This document shows, piece by piece, positions 1-11,279 of a stretch of DNA of 64,000 nucleotides. The stretch spans positions 4,594,501 to 4,658,500 of the forward strand of contig CM065879.1 of assembly GCA_033439255.1 (NCBI GenBank). Direction: 5' to 3'. The first letter of the stretch is position 1, and every line of letters starts with the position of its first letter. Made by a program: the position numbers and the translations under genes. Origin of the DNA: Hericium rajendrae (lineage: Eukaryota > Basidiomycota > Agaricomycetes > Russulales > Hericiaceae). The notes beneath the pieces were generated by a model. It searched no databases. It saw only the letters and a program-made list of their open reading frames with translations, and was not told where the DNA came from.

Positions 1-481
1 TATCATCCTTGGGAGCCTGATTGCCGTGAGTCCTCCAGAAAATTCCTGCTAAGATTAATCTGATTTCAGGGAACGTTCCGTAAAGTGGCGAGTTCGGGGA
101 GAAACACTGATCGGGTCTGCGTTCTACTTTGTCGCTGTGCGGTGTAAGCAATCACACGTCCTTTTCATCTCTCGTACTTACACGTTCCCAGTGTTTCATG
201 TTCTCTCATGTCCATGTGAGTCCTCACTTGTGAAGAAATAGAGCGCGGTGCTCTGACTTTGTTGTCGAGTCTCAACTCTCGCGATGGTCTGCGAGAAGAC
301 CTAGGCCAAAAAGGAACCAATCTCATCAGCCTTGGTAGACTCGTTCCAGCACTTGGGCGTTCATCAGATGAGACCGGAGGCGAGGCTTCCTGCCGGGATT
401 GTTGGCAAGAAGGTTGAGGGTGGGATGCAGAAGGTGGTTCTGGTTGGTCAGTGCTCGCAGGCTAGTGTGGCGTCAGATTAG
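1..481 (+). CDS. DUF6534 membrane protein, 3' end only
   Basis: This is the tail of a DUF6534 gene whose start lies before the window. DUF6534 proteins are fungal seven-helix membrane proteins of unknown function. Exons read from about 70-148 (a last helix ending SAFYFVAVR), about 198-215 (SCSLMSM) and from 271 (LNSRDGLREDLGQKG), the usual conserved end of the family. The tail then gives GMQKVVLVGQCSQASVASD and a stop at 479-481, which matches the tail of the copy at 11280-13314. The piece from 271 and the piece from 425 are in different frames, so there is an unseen intron or a one-base difference between them. Strand and family are clear; exact exons are not. Confidence 0.6.
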
Positions 482-990
482 CCTGGCCGTGTTTCGTGAG
501 TCATCTCATTCTTATGGAATCAGCTTGTACTATAAATGATTAAATTATGCTTGTCATCAATGCCGTGTGAGACGCATGAGGGATAGAACTTGTTCAGTTT
601 GGTAGGTCGTCCACGCCGTCATCACATCGGCCCCCGGCATGGACTCCAAATTATAGTAGTCTCTGTTGCTAACCTCACACAGAAGGTAACCGTTCTTGTG
701 CCATACATATCGTCGCCAATAATCCACGTATGGCACCGTCTTCTCAGATAACTTTCGGCATATGTCGCCCCGAGAATCTTGTTTGATCCTCACTGGCCTG
801 GCCACCATTGTCTCTCTTGAGCTGACTGTCACGTTACATGCGGTCAGAGCGTCTAAGAGACAGATACCCTTTTCGAGCAGATCTTGTTCCCAAGGTCCCG
901 ACGCTGGGAAAGCCTCAACACACCTTTAAATAGTTCGAGCTGACGGGATCTGCAACTGTCATCGTTTAGCACATCCCTGCAGATTTCGCC
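482..990. other. Intergenic, nothing recognised
   Basis: Short frames in this stretch show no family motif. It probably holds the 3' end of the DUF6534 gene and the promoter of the hydrolase gene that starts at 991. Confidence 0.4.
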
Positions 991-2387
991 ATGTCGCAAT
1001 ACACCCACCTTTCCATTATTGATCCAGAGTTTGCGAAGGCTTCTGCACTTGTGCCGAGGCCTGACCCTACAGACGACGTCATGGAGATGCGACAGCGCTT
1101 TGATGGCATGACCACGATGGTGAACCAACGCGACAAAGCTTTGTTCCCTCCTGGTGAGTTTCTGTTTTTTAACTCCATCTGAAGCACAGATAACTTAACT
1201 AGACTTGCTTAGAATCTGAACTTCGCATCGAGGAGCACAAGGTGCCTGTCGACGACGGTGAGATCACTGTGCGATGCCATGGTTCCCACGCCCGCTGGAG
1301 GAAGCGCCGGTTCCTTCCCTCTCCTCGTCAATTATCATGGAGGAGGTCCGTCTTATTTGGAATCGATCTATTCTGCAATGTAATCTGATATCTTCCAAGG
1401 ATATACTGTGGGAAACCTGGATCTGGATGATCTCTGGCTGCAACAGGTTTGCGTCGAACAACAAATCTCTGTCGTGAACGTGGGTTATCGGTACGTGCTG
1501 CAGACTCACGGATCACTGCACACCTTAATCTGTTCACACCAGACATGCGCCGGAATTTCCTTGGCCAATCCCCCATAATGACTCATACACGGCACTGAAA
1601 TGGGTGTGTTTAATCGTAGGCCGTGAAAGCCCCACTCTCAGATCCTGATTTCTCGCATGAAGGCTGCAGAAAATGTCTCATTTCTTTGCAGATTTCTAAA
1701 GGCTTTATCGTTGGAGGAACATCTGCTGGAGGCAACATCGCAGCATGTTTGGCGCTCCGTGCTCCAGATGACTCATTCTTTCAAGGACGACCTTGACTGG
1801 CCAGCTTTTGCAGATACCAGCGACCGTATCTCCGCGAAACGTGCCTGAAAAGTGAGTATTCTTAAGGCTTCTGTGCATAAATGTCTCAATCTAAGTAATT
1901 ATTTCGATGTATATTCAAAGCAGAGCTGCTTTCGATGGACATGCCCTTGATACCGGCTTTTTGGACAAGCGCGCGGTCTTCCAGTACTACGGTGCGCTGG
2001 GGCTTCTCACATCACCGGTTATATGTGTTAACGTGAGTTTCCTAAGGATACTGGAAGCCAGATGACAACGACATCAATACCTGGCCCTTGCTCCATCCTA
2101 AACACGCGAGTGTCGCGCCGGCAGTTTTTCAAGTCTGCGGCATGGACCCTTTACGTGACGAGGCACTCTTGTACGAAATGTTGCTCAAGGAGGCTGGGGT
2201 TCAGACTAGACTTCACGTGTGCGTAAACTGCATTTTACAACGTCGAGTCCTCCAGTTAACAGACATTTTCAGTTATCCCGGAGTCCCGCATGGATTCCAT
2301 GTGATGTTTTCCGAGATCAAGTTGGCCAAAGAGTATAATCAGGACCGCAAGGATGGGCTTCATTGGCTGTTGAATAGCGTGCTATAA
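991..2387 (+). pseudogene. Alpha/beta hydrolase (HSL-type esterase/lipase), reading frame interrupted
   Basis: Probable esterase of the hormone-sensitive-lipase-like alpha/beta hydrolase fold, acting on carboxyl esters. In order one can read the start MSQYTHLSIIDPEF (991), an intron ending about 1212, the oxyanion motif VNYHGGG split by an intron (about 1347-1400), the nucleophile elbow GGTSAGGN (about 1714-1733), LTGQLLQIPATVSPRNVPEK, the acid DPLRDEALLYE (about 2137-2169) and the histidine in YPGVPHGFH (about 2275-2301), ending at 2387. All catalytic parts are present, but the frame changes at about 1273 (one extra base) and about 1793 (one base short in a T run), and the exon between 1600 and 1690 is unclear. 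It may be a decayed gene or a real gene with sequence errors. Confidence 0.6.
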
Positions 2388-3021
2388 TTGGCTCAGTCTT
2401 ATTTGAAGATTACTAGTCTAAATTCCAAGTCCTCTACTTATTCCCGTCTGGAAGAGCTAGTAACGATGCGTGTCCCTAGTCGTAACATCTCAAAGGTCGG
2501 AAGTCGACGGACAGGGCAGCATTTGTCATTGTGGAACCTGTTTGTCTGTCTTCCTGACGTGTATCGGCGTGCATCGTGAGGCTCGCGATGGCTTCGACTA
2601 CAGTCAGGCGAGCAAACCTGATCTGTCCGTTCCCGAGCGAGACATGTTCATTCTGCAGGTGAACCAAACAGATAGATTCCTTCAATTTTGAGGCCCTGTA
2701 CTAGTTCGCTGTATCACACCGTGGACGTACTAAGTACAGACCCGCGCTCAATGATCAAATTTGTCGCAGATTTTGTGCCGCAAATCGCAGTATGTTCCAG
2801 TATCGAGTATAGGTCTCCATGTGCGAGATGCAGCTCATGAATCTCGTGATTGCTGGTGAGTGCACGAATTTCTGGAGCCTTGACGCACTTCCATGATGAG
2901 CGATGCAGGCGCAATCCTCATGCAGTGTCATGCGTGCTGACCACAGTCGATCTGTACAATCCAAACAAAGCCGCATTCCATTTTTGTCTGCACATTACGA
3001 TACGAAATGATCCCAGGCAGT
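2388..3021. other. Intergenic between convergent genes
   Basis: This lies between the hydrolase (plus strand) and a DUF6534 gene (minus strand). No motif or structured repeat was seen. Confidence 0.4.
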
Positions 3022-4969
3022 TCACGGGGAGATGTAAGGAGTCTGGTGTTTGGGTGTCCTCTCAGCGACTGCATCAAGCGAAGAAGCCGAAGTTCCCGTC
3101 GCAGGCGGCATTCCCATATTCCAGTTCAGCTCTTGACCGAGGCTGATAATGCCGTTGGCGGCTCGATCAAGCTCCATTCGCATGGAATGACGGGAGTCGA
3201 GACTGACGCGTCCAGTCAGAATGAATGACTCTAAATGGTAACCGAGGACGTACGTGGACATCAGAGAGCACGAATATACTTTGAGTCTATGGTTATTACA
3301 AGTCAATGCGGAGAGGATGGGAGCTCACATCGGACGCATACGAAATAAAACGAGGCGTAAATCAAAGATTGAGTAGCCGTCTGCCACTGGAGGGTGAAGA
3401 TGACTTTAGCCCACAAATTTAAGCAGGTCAACGACGAAAACTCACAGCAATTAAACATGCGATGGTAAATGCCCTATGGAATCGGTAAGCCTGAGAATTA
3501 TGCCTCGGTTTCATCAGATCACTTACGTTGTAAGAAGACCTGCATCATGGATTCATTAGCAAATGGGCAGCATGGAGAAGGGATTTGAGTCCGCACAGGT
3601 ATTCAACGAGTATGTGATAAGCCGATTGACAACTCTTGCTGTCCTAAGAAAATCACAAATATGGGACGATCAGAGCTGTCCTTTGCATCTGAAGGTCGAG
3701 GCAGAACGTACGACTTGATTGCCGTAGGATATCTCTTGAGGTAATAAATTGTAGAGGCGGAAATGAGCGCGTCACAAGCAATATCCATGGACAATGACGC
3801 GGACGTGTAAAGCTAGACGACAGACCAATGAACTTTCATCAGATATGACCATCGAATAGCCCACCGCCATGATCGTGGTGTTTGCAAATAATTTCTCCCG
3901 GAAACTGAATCCAGGATCGTGTCAGATTAGCGTTTCCTGTTGTCGATAGACGTACGCTATAACACTGTACACTGGACAGTCAAGAATTCAGATAACTTCC
4001 CAGACAATTAAAAGCAGTCTCACCTATTGATGTTGCTATAGAAAAATCGTCAGGGTCAAATTAAATATTATATGTGAAATCGTGGGACAAACCGAACTGC
4101 GCCACACTGAGGAGGCTCTACATCCCAGTGATGAACGCAAACGTCCATCATAGTTGAGAAAGGAGAGCGTACGATGCCATCGGAATGACAATGCGTTGTT
4201 GACTCACTGTGCGTGGTGTCAAAGCGTTCTTTTCATCGACAATGGCGTTGTACATACCGCGATAGATCCGGTAAGCGAAGAATCTGTTCAAACTCAAGAA
4301 GAGATTGCTCGAATTAAGGCAGAACGTACAATTGCACCAAAGCGCCGACGAAACTCTGCAATGAAAGCTATGAATAGAATGCCGGTCAAACTTGAAACAG
4401 CGCCCAACGCACCCCTATAGGCACTTGAATCTAACGCCTGCGTGGTCAGTATTGTTTCGGGACGTAGTTGAGCAATGACAAACAAGTAGGCTCCTGGGAC
4501 GTTGGGGTCAGTTGACGCGGCTGAGGAAGTGCATTAGATCCATTAACTCACCATGTTCCTCGAGTAAGAGCCTCAGGGTTCCCAAAATTAGTGATGATAT
4601 AATGATAGGGGAAATGGCAAGCAGCGCGACGTGAAACGTGTCAAAGATCCTAGAACATGTTGTGAAGCAATAGAAATATCGAGAAGAGAAATTTTACATT
4701 ACGATGGCAACCTATACATCGTTGAGGACTTAAAATGATGATGGCATTGAAATCTCAAACGTACGAAAGACCGTAGAAACTTCCCATCTCGATCACAGTA
4801 CGATGTGTAGTAGCGGTACACCTGCATAACTGTTATCTCCATAGATACTGCATGTGAGCGGGATTCAGCTGTGGACAATATTAGAGAAATGGACATCTTA
4901 CATTGTCGAGACTACGACGCCAATATAGCCTGCGCCCAGTAGGTTGTCAAGTGGAACGGGCGAAAGCAT
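3022..4969 (-). CDS. DUF6534 membrane protein
   Basis: A multi-exon gene for a fungal seven-helix membrane protein of unknown function. It starts MLSPVPLDNLLGAGYIGVVV at 4969, followed by an intron after the first helix. The hallmark ITVMQVYRYYTSYCDRDGKF follows at about 4837-4780, then a helix SLTGILFIAFIAEF near 4400, the segment SMDIACDALISASTIYYLKR near 3780, and the closing YSCSLMSTY ... VSLDSRHSMRMELDRAANGIISL before the stop at 3022. Order and intron positions match the copies at 11280-13314, 26544-28583 and 30143-32143. Just after the first intron the frame seems to carry one extra base (GGAG where the copies suggest GGG, about 4844), so the gene could be damaged. Family is clear; exon edges are not. 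Confidence 0.6.
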
Positions 4970-5786
4970 AGTTGAGATTAGACAAAGCCCGCCACAAAAG
5001 CCCTCATTTATCTAGCATTCCGATCAGGATCAAAGCAACTCCTGCACCAGAAGATGTGGAGAAGCCCGAGTTTGCGTCACGCCGCATGCCCTGTGCGTGC
5101 GAAGCCAGGATTTCGAAGCGTCCTTGACGCCCGAAGCAGGAGACCTCCGGAACCATCTTGCAGGGCCGATTATCTTGCTGATCGACCCATTCATCAGAAT
5201 AACGAACAAGACACGGACGTGTCTTATTGATGGGAGCTGGGCATCCATAGATGCGCTACAGACTGCATAAACCCATGCACCAGGCAGAAGATGGATTAAG
5301 CGCTGATCATCATGGCTGATGTACCCGATCTGGGCCGATAGCGGGAAAGGCGCTGGTGCGGAGATGGGCGATTAGTTCATTCTACAAGCACGGAAAGCCG
5401 ACCAGAACAGGATACAAAAAGAGGTAAGTGGACCACGTACGAACTGCGCCTGGGGGCGCGGAGATCTCCTCTGGGTTCTTGCGCTCATCAAGCACAGCGA
5501 ACTGCGATGATGGGTAGATCATCATGCGTGGCGATGCGACAGTGCCAAATTCAAGTAAGAGCAATCGGAAAGGAGTTAGTTCTCTGATTTGTGGGGTTGA
5601 AAGCGTCCAAGCGAAGAGCACTGTTCCCCGGGTTCAGCGCTTGAGTACAACAGCAACCAAGCCATGTTGAATATCCAAGAACATGCGGTGTGCGTTCGGC
5701 CTCCGAACCCGCCGATCGTGCATACGTATCAAACCCAGTTTTATGCGTCTGCAAACGGACATGAGAACTCGCCAAACCAGAGTGTA
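4970..5786. other. Intergenic, nothing recognised
   Basis: This stretch lies between the start of the DUF6534 gene and the end of the short-chain dehydrogenase gene, both on the minus strand. Frames in it show no recognisable motif. Confidence 0.35.
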
Positions 5787-5899
5787 CTACTGACCTTTAT
5801 CTTTCACCGCAGGCTTCGAGTAGCCAGCCCAGATCCGATCCAACCACCACTGCCTCGGCAGCCAGGCGAGTAACCAGAACATCCAGCTCTTGCCTCCTG

Positions 5900-6829
5900 T
5901 CAAGACATGGAAGGGCTTTGCCCATCTGGACGCGTTGCCTTCTCGATGATTTCTTCAGCGAATTCGTCTGCGGGCATTGCGTCCTTTTCCCTGGCCTTCT
6001 CAAGCATCTGGCGAATGTTATGCGAGAAGGCGGAATACATCGAGCCTGGCAGAAGTTGATAATCGTCCTGGCGTTCGATGAGGCGGGATTGCACTGCGCC
6101 GGCGGTGACGTGCATGACATGGACGTTGAACGGCCGGCATTCGAGTGAGAGGATCTCACCCAGAGCACGCAGCGCGGCTTTCGAGGAATCGTAAATGCCG
6201 GTCCACGGGGTCGGACTGTTTGCAGAACTCGTCAACTGACGCAGAAGGAGATATGAAAGGGCGTACAAATCACCGAGGACAGAGCCTACATTGACGATTG
6301 TGCCTCGTTTGCGCGCAGCCATATGCGGCATGACCGCACGGCACATACGCAGGACGGCGAACACATTGGTGTTGAATACGGCCTGCATTTGCTCCGCAGT
6401 GAAGTCAATCACAGGCCCTAGATGTCAGCGTCAGACTCCAAGGCTAGGACGCGAAGCCAGACGAGTACCTGGAGCAAGAACGCCGGCATTATTGATGAGC
6501 ATGTCTATCCGACCGTCCTCTTCGATTATTGTCTGCATAACAGACCTGATTTGCTCGTCGTCCGTCACGTCGAGCGTGAGCTTCTTCACGTGCGGATGTT
6601 GTAGTCCTCGCATGGAGTCTATCGAGCGTGCCGTTGCATAGACAGTCCACCCCCGCTGCAGTAGGCTCTCGCACCTATGAACCAAAGGTGAGATTTACGC
6701 CGAGGCATCTGCATCAGCACACGTGTCTGAAGGAAAGGCAAACAAGAAAGTTGACGAGGCGTACAGGCTGAAGCCAATCCCTCCTTCCGAACACCCGGTG
6801 ACCAGTGCAACTTCGCTTTTCGCCGCCAT
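5900..6829 (-). CDS. Short-chain dehydrogenase/reductase (copy 1)
   Basis: An NAD(P)-dependent oxidoreductase of the classical SDR family, substrate unknown. Four exons fit: 6829-6765, 6674-6469, 6417-6267 and 6215-5900, giving 245 residues. Visible motifs are the nucleotide-binding ALVTGCSEGGIG near residue 8, the LINNAG motif, the serine strand IVNVGSVLG, and the active-site YDSSKAA (YxxxK). All three intron positions match copy 2 at 35586-36580. At 5922-5924 one more base in a GGG run would open a tail ending at 5787 with a hydrophobic Trp-rich segment (KSWMFWLLAWLPRQWW), which copy 2 also has. As read, the protein lacks this possible membrane anchor. Whether that is a true loss or a sequence error is open. 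Confidence 0.82.
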
Positions 6830-8588
6830 CCTCTTCAAGAGCACAAGGCTTCAAAGACTCCTCACAGCGTCAGCGAGTCGTTGCGACGTGCATTTGCGCA
6901 CGCCCACGGCCAGCGTTTGGGGCAGCGCTTGATGCCATGATCGCCAATAACGCGGCTTTCGTCCCAATGCCATGTCACATGCGGTGTTGTCTGGCACTGA
7001 AGACTGCCCTGATAGCTAATTTCATACCTCTTGAGGTGTGAATTGTTACCATAAGATTCGTTAAATAGGTTGAACATTAACGAACGGTGAACGCGAGGGA
7101 AGCTGAAGACGGCGGAGGCAAAGATCTATTCGATCACGAGACTCGAGCCGCCGAGGCGGCGCTCGGCAGCCAGTCGGCAGCGCGGCGGCTGCAACTTCCA
7201 ACTTGAACATTTGAACTCGAATATTTCGGCCTTACAGAAAATGCTCGTGTGGATGCTGGCAACATGATTCACGACGGTTTTGCATTCGATGCCAGATGTT
7301 GCTGAGTATCCGTTATATGATCCTGATTCTCACTCTTCCTTCACAGGAATAAGTACTGTGACTACATCCCGTCTCTGCTTCTCTCAGTGGTCTCACGGAG
7401 GGGTCTGTCGCCATAGAGGTATAAATCTTGATATCTGAGGCAGCTACTACTTCATCAATGTCATGCGCCTGAGGATCCCTGTCTCCACGTATTCTTACTC
7501 GCACGGAAAGCTGAATGGGCGATAAGAAGCGGTGTCTGGCCGAAAATCGTCCTAGCTCGAAGATGCCCGACTTTGGGCACCACGAACTGACTCACGGGCG
7601 CATCCTAGGCCATCCAGACGAACGGCCTCGAGAGGCCAGACGTCTCGATTAATCGAGTCAAGCGCCGCGGCCTGGAACAAGCGATCGCGCTGCAGTGGAA
7701 CGGGGACGGGAGAAGCCCAGATAACCGTCGAATAAGTAGACAGCGTTCCAAAGCGAGGGATACGATCAGTACGCACATTAGGTTTGAGGCATTCGCCCTG
7801 GCGCAAAACTTGTGAAATGATCCATGGTGAATTCGGACATCATAATTTGATCCATGCACCCGGAAACTGCCGGGGACATCAGAGTTGCGTAGATCACTAT
7901 GGCAGCCTAGTCGTTATTGAGAAACCTGACATAAAAGAATTAATATTACTTTGAGAGTAACCATGTACAGTAGGATCTTGAATGCGCGTGGCCAAGACTC
8001 GGTGCCAAGCTCAGCCTTGCATAACAAGATTTACAAGGGAAACAGCCGGACGACTACGAACTGTTGAACCCTGCTATGGATCATACTTCATGGATGGGAT
8101 GGAGGTTTGCTCAAGAAATAGGATATTTCTGGTCAGCCCTCTGGAACAATCACAGTTAGTGCTCAAGAAGTGATCGGCTTCCACGGTGCTTGATATATCG
8201 CAATTCATGCAGCAGGAATGCAAAACGAGGTTGTGGCACTCTATGAGTGCGTGCGAGATTCACGACATAAAACGCGAACTTAATAGGTAGAACAGCTTAT
8301 ATGGGGTGCTCGTGTTGCATGTGAGACTCGGAGCATGAGACGGACATTAGGAATATGCGTGTCTTCATGGCGCTCTTCGGCAAACTCGGGCTGATTAGAC
8401 GTGGCCATGGACAGGTATTCTCTCGCAAATCTATTCAAGGTGATGCGATCTCCCTTAGAAGGAAGCTTGAAAGTATACAACAGCTGTCATCTGTCGCATG
8501 ATAATCCGGAAATGAGCGCCGTCAGCACCACCATCCCAGGACTTTAATTTGCGGAAAGTCTGAACCACTGCTTCTCCGCCCACCGCCC
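6830..8588. other. Intergenic between divergent SDR and P450 genes
   Basis: This 1.8-kb stretch separates two divergent genes and should hold both promoters. A GC-rich patch with runs of GGCGGCG lies near 7140-7190. No gene or element was recognised; short frames on both strands look random. Confidence 0.35.
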
Positions 8589-10888
8589 ATGATGCACCCC
8601 AGACAATACCGCCTGCGCTTTTTATCCGATGTTTTTCGAGTCGTCATGTTGCCTGCTGTCTTCACGGGAGCAGTACTCCGATACGGACCATACAACCCAG
8701 GACTGTTCAAGCGAATCGCCCTTTGCGCACTTTCGATACCAGCGGGAGTTGTCGTTCGGTCTTGGATTTCCTCGTGGTCTGCGAGACGGAACGCAGGTCA
8801 GCAAGTTCGTGTTTGCAACATGGACGGATCTGACCTTGTCCCGAAGCTCGACTTGGAGCTGTTCTTCCACCGGCTGTTCGCGGAAGGTGGCCAGGAAACC
8901 TTGACATTGCCGTCGGTCTCGTCAGGTCTATGAACCATGACTACCTGATGCAATACATGGGCGATTTATTCGACAACTACAACACCAAGACGTTGAACAC
9001 CAGGATTCTTTGGGACGATCAGGTACTTTACGTATGAATTTCGTAATTGTGTTCATTACGCAATATTTACACCAATAGATCTGGACCATCGACGAGGGCA
9101 ATGTCAAGTTCATGCTCATCGGTCCTGGCTTCGAATGGTTTCAAAAAGGATACTGGTGGCAGGAACGCTTGTATGCATCGACATAGTCTGAGGCATTCGT
9201 GTAGTCCCGCTGATGCGTCGAATCTAGGGAAAGCTTCCTTGGAAATGGAATATTCAACAGGTTCGTGCTTCGCTCTGTCCGCGATAAAACTGACGTTCGT
9301 CCATTTTAGAGATAAGGAAGAATGGCATGCAGTGCGTCTGTATTTGCTCTCGTCCACTTATGATTCTGAAGTTTTGCGCTCATTTAGCATCGTCAAATCG
9401 CCCGACCATGGTTCACAAGAGACCGGATCTCCGACCTGAGCTTGTTTGACCGACATACCACGGATACGATCGACATCATAATCGACCACGCTCGAGACAG
9501 GCGTGCTTTCGACGCTCAGGATCTCCTCGCACGATTCACCCTTGACTCCGCGTCTGAGTTCCTCTTCGGAAGCTGTCTTCATACTTTGCAGGGAGCACTT
9601 CCAGTCGCAGGTAAGGCCAAACTAGGCCCGAAGGGCAGCGCAATCGACGACGAGTTCGGCACATTCGCCTGGGCATTCGAAAATGCGCAGGTCCAGGTTG
9701 CGAAACGGACGCGCATTGGCCGGATGTGGCCTCTCTTTGAGATGTTTGGAGAGGCGTCAGCAGATAGCAACGCCATCATCCAGGGCTGGTTGCAACCCGT
9801 GGTCAAACGGGCGCTCAGGGACAAGGGCGAAGCAATTCGAGATGGTCGGAAGGACGAAGATGGGACGTTCCTTAGTCATTTATGCGATAATGTTGATGGT
9901 AAGTACGCCCTACATTCAACTTGTTGGAATGGAGCACAGAGACATGCATATATCCAGATCCGAAGTCTATGGGCTTTCAGGTTCTGAACATGCTCCTCGC
10001 AGGGCGCGATACGGTACGACTTTTCTGCGTTTATACTTATATATTCCGCAGCTTCATTTGGCTACAGACAGCATCTACCATGACGTTCGCTATCTACTTC
10101 ATCTGCATGCACCCAGAAATCGGCGCCAAGCTCCGCGAAGAGATCCTCAATGAATATGGCGAGACCGGTATGCCGACACTGGAATCCATGCGCAACCTGA
10201 AGTACCGTAAGCATACCCTGTCCATCTTCCTGCCTTCAATTCAAATGTAACGTCTTACAGTGCGTGCTGTCATCAACGAGACGCTACGCCTCTTCCCGCC
10301 TGTCCCCATGAACCTGCGTCTTTCCGATGATGCCCCGCACGCATTCCCGGTGGGGGCAGAGGGCGTCAAGTACTACATCGCGCCGGGCACGCAGATCATG
10401 TACAACTCGCTGCTTATCCAGCGCCGGCCTGACCTGTGGGGACCCGACGCAGACGAGTTCAAGCCTGAGCGCTGGCTCGATGCCGAGTCGGTCAAGGCTG
10501 TCTCCAACAATCCATTCATGTTCATTCCGTTCCACGCAGGCCCACGTATTGTGCGTCCACGGCTCTTCCCTTTGTCGCGTATGCTGATGGGAAAGTTTAT
10601 AGTGCCTGGGGCAGAACTTCGCGTACAACGAGATGTCCTTCTTTCTCGTGCGCATCATGCAGCGGTTTGAGAAGTTCGAGCTCGCGCCTGATGCACAGAT
10701 CCCGGAGTCGATCCCGCCCGATCGGTGGAAGACTGGGTCGGGGAGGCAGGCGTATGAGAAGATATGGCCTGCGAGCTCTGTGACGACGTATATCAAGGTG
10801 AACCTGCTGTATTATTTTGCCTCTCGTCTCGCTGATGACGGCTAAATAGGGTGGTCTATGGGTCAGGGCGACGCCGGCGAGCGCGTGA
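8589..10888 (+). CDS. Cytochrome P450 monooxygenase, CYP63-like
   Basis: A complete P450, expected to be anchored in the ER membrane and to hydroxylate hydrophobic substrates with NADPH-P450 reductase. Eleven exons fit with phase kept throughout: 8589-8796, 8847-9022, 9079-9170, 9228-9260, 9310-9331, 9388-9898, 9958-10013, 10068-10206, 10261-10550, 10603-10797 and 10850-10888, giving 586 residues. The N-terminus has hydrophobic helices, then [13 protein letters not shown], the oxygen-binding AGRDTT (362-367), ETLR (Glu419/Arg422), PERW (about 481) and the heme loop FHAGPRICLGQ with Cys510 just after an intron. The YRLRF start, the WPGN motif and the closing GGLWVRATP resemble the Phanerochaete CYP63 family from memory. 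No damage was seen. An SDR lies upstream on the other strand. Confidence 0.93.
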
Positions 10889-11279
10889 GGATTGTCGCAC
10901 GTTGTGAAGCTATTCCTTGGTCGCCGTTCGTCGAGATGAGCAGCGGCATTATCAGCCTGTATCGTATGCGTACTCATGTGGTGTAAGTTGGTATTCCTGA
11001 CGTATAAGACTAGCGCACTTGATAAATTAGGCAGCAAGCACCCGATGAGCGTTTTCTGGTAAGGCTTGTCTCTGTCGCAGACTTCGTCCTTGAGTGACTT
11101 GATTAAAGCTCTCCAACGTAGACCTCATTGAAACCTATCACAACGGCGTGTCCAGTCTTTCCATGGCGCGGGCCTCATATTTTCGAGAAGTTCTGTTGCC
11201 CCTCGCACGGCAGTGGCGACAAGCATAATTTAGTCTCTTCAATACAATCACATGCTACTCCCACACATCATGCCACGAC
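10889..11279. other. Intergenic between convergent genes
   Basis: About 390 bp between the P450 stop and the stop of a minus-strand DUF6534 gene, presumably holding both 3' ends. Nothing else was seen. Confidence 0.4.
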
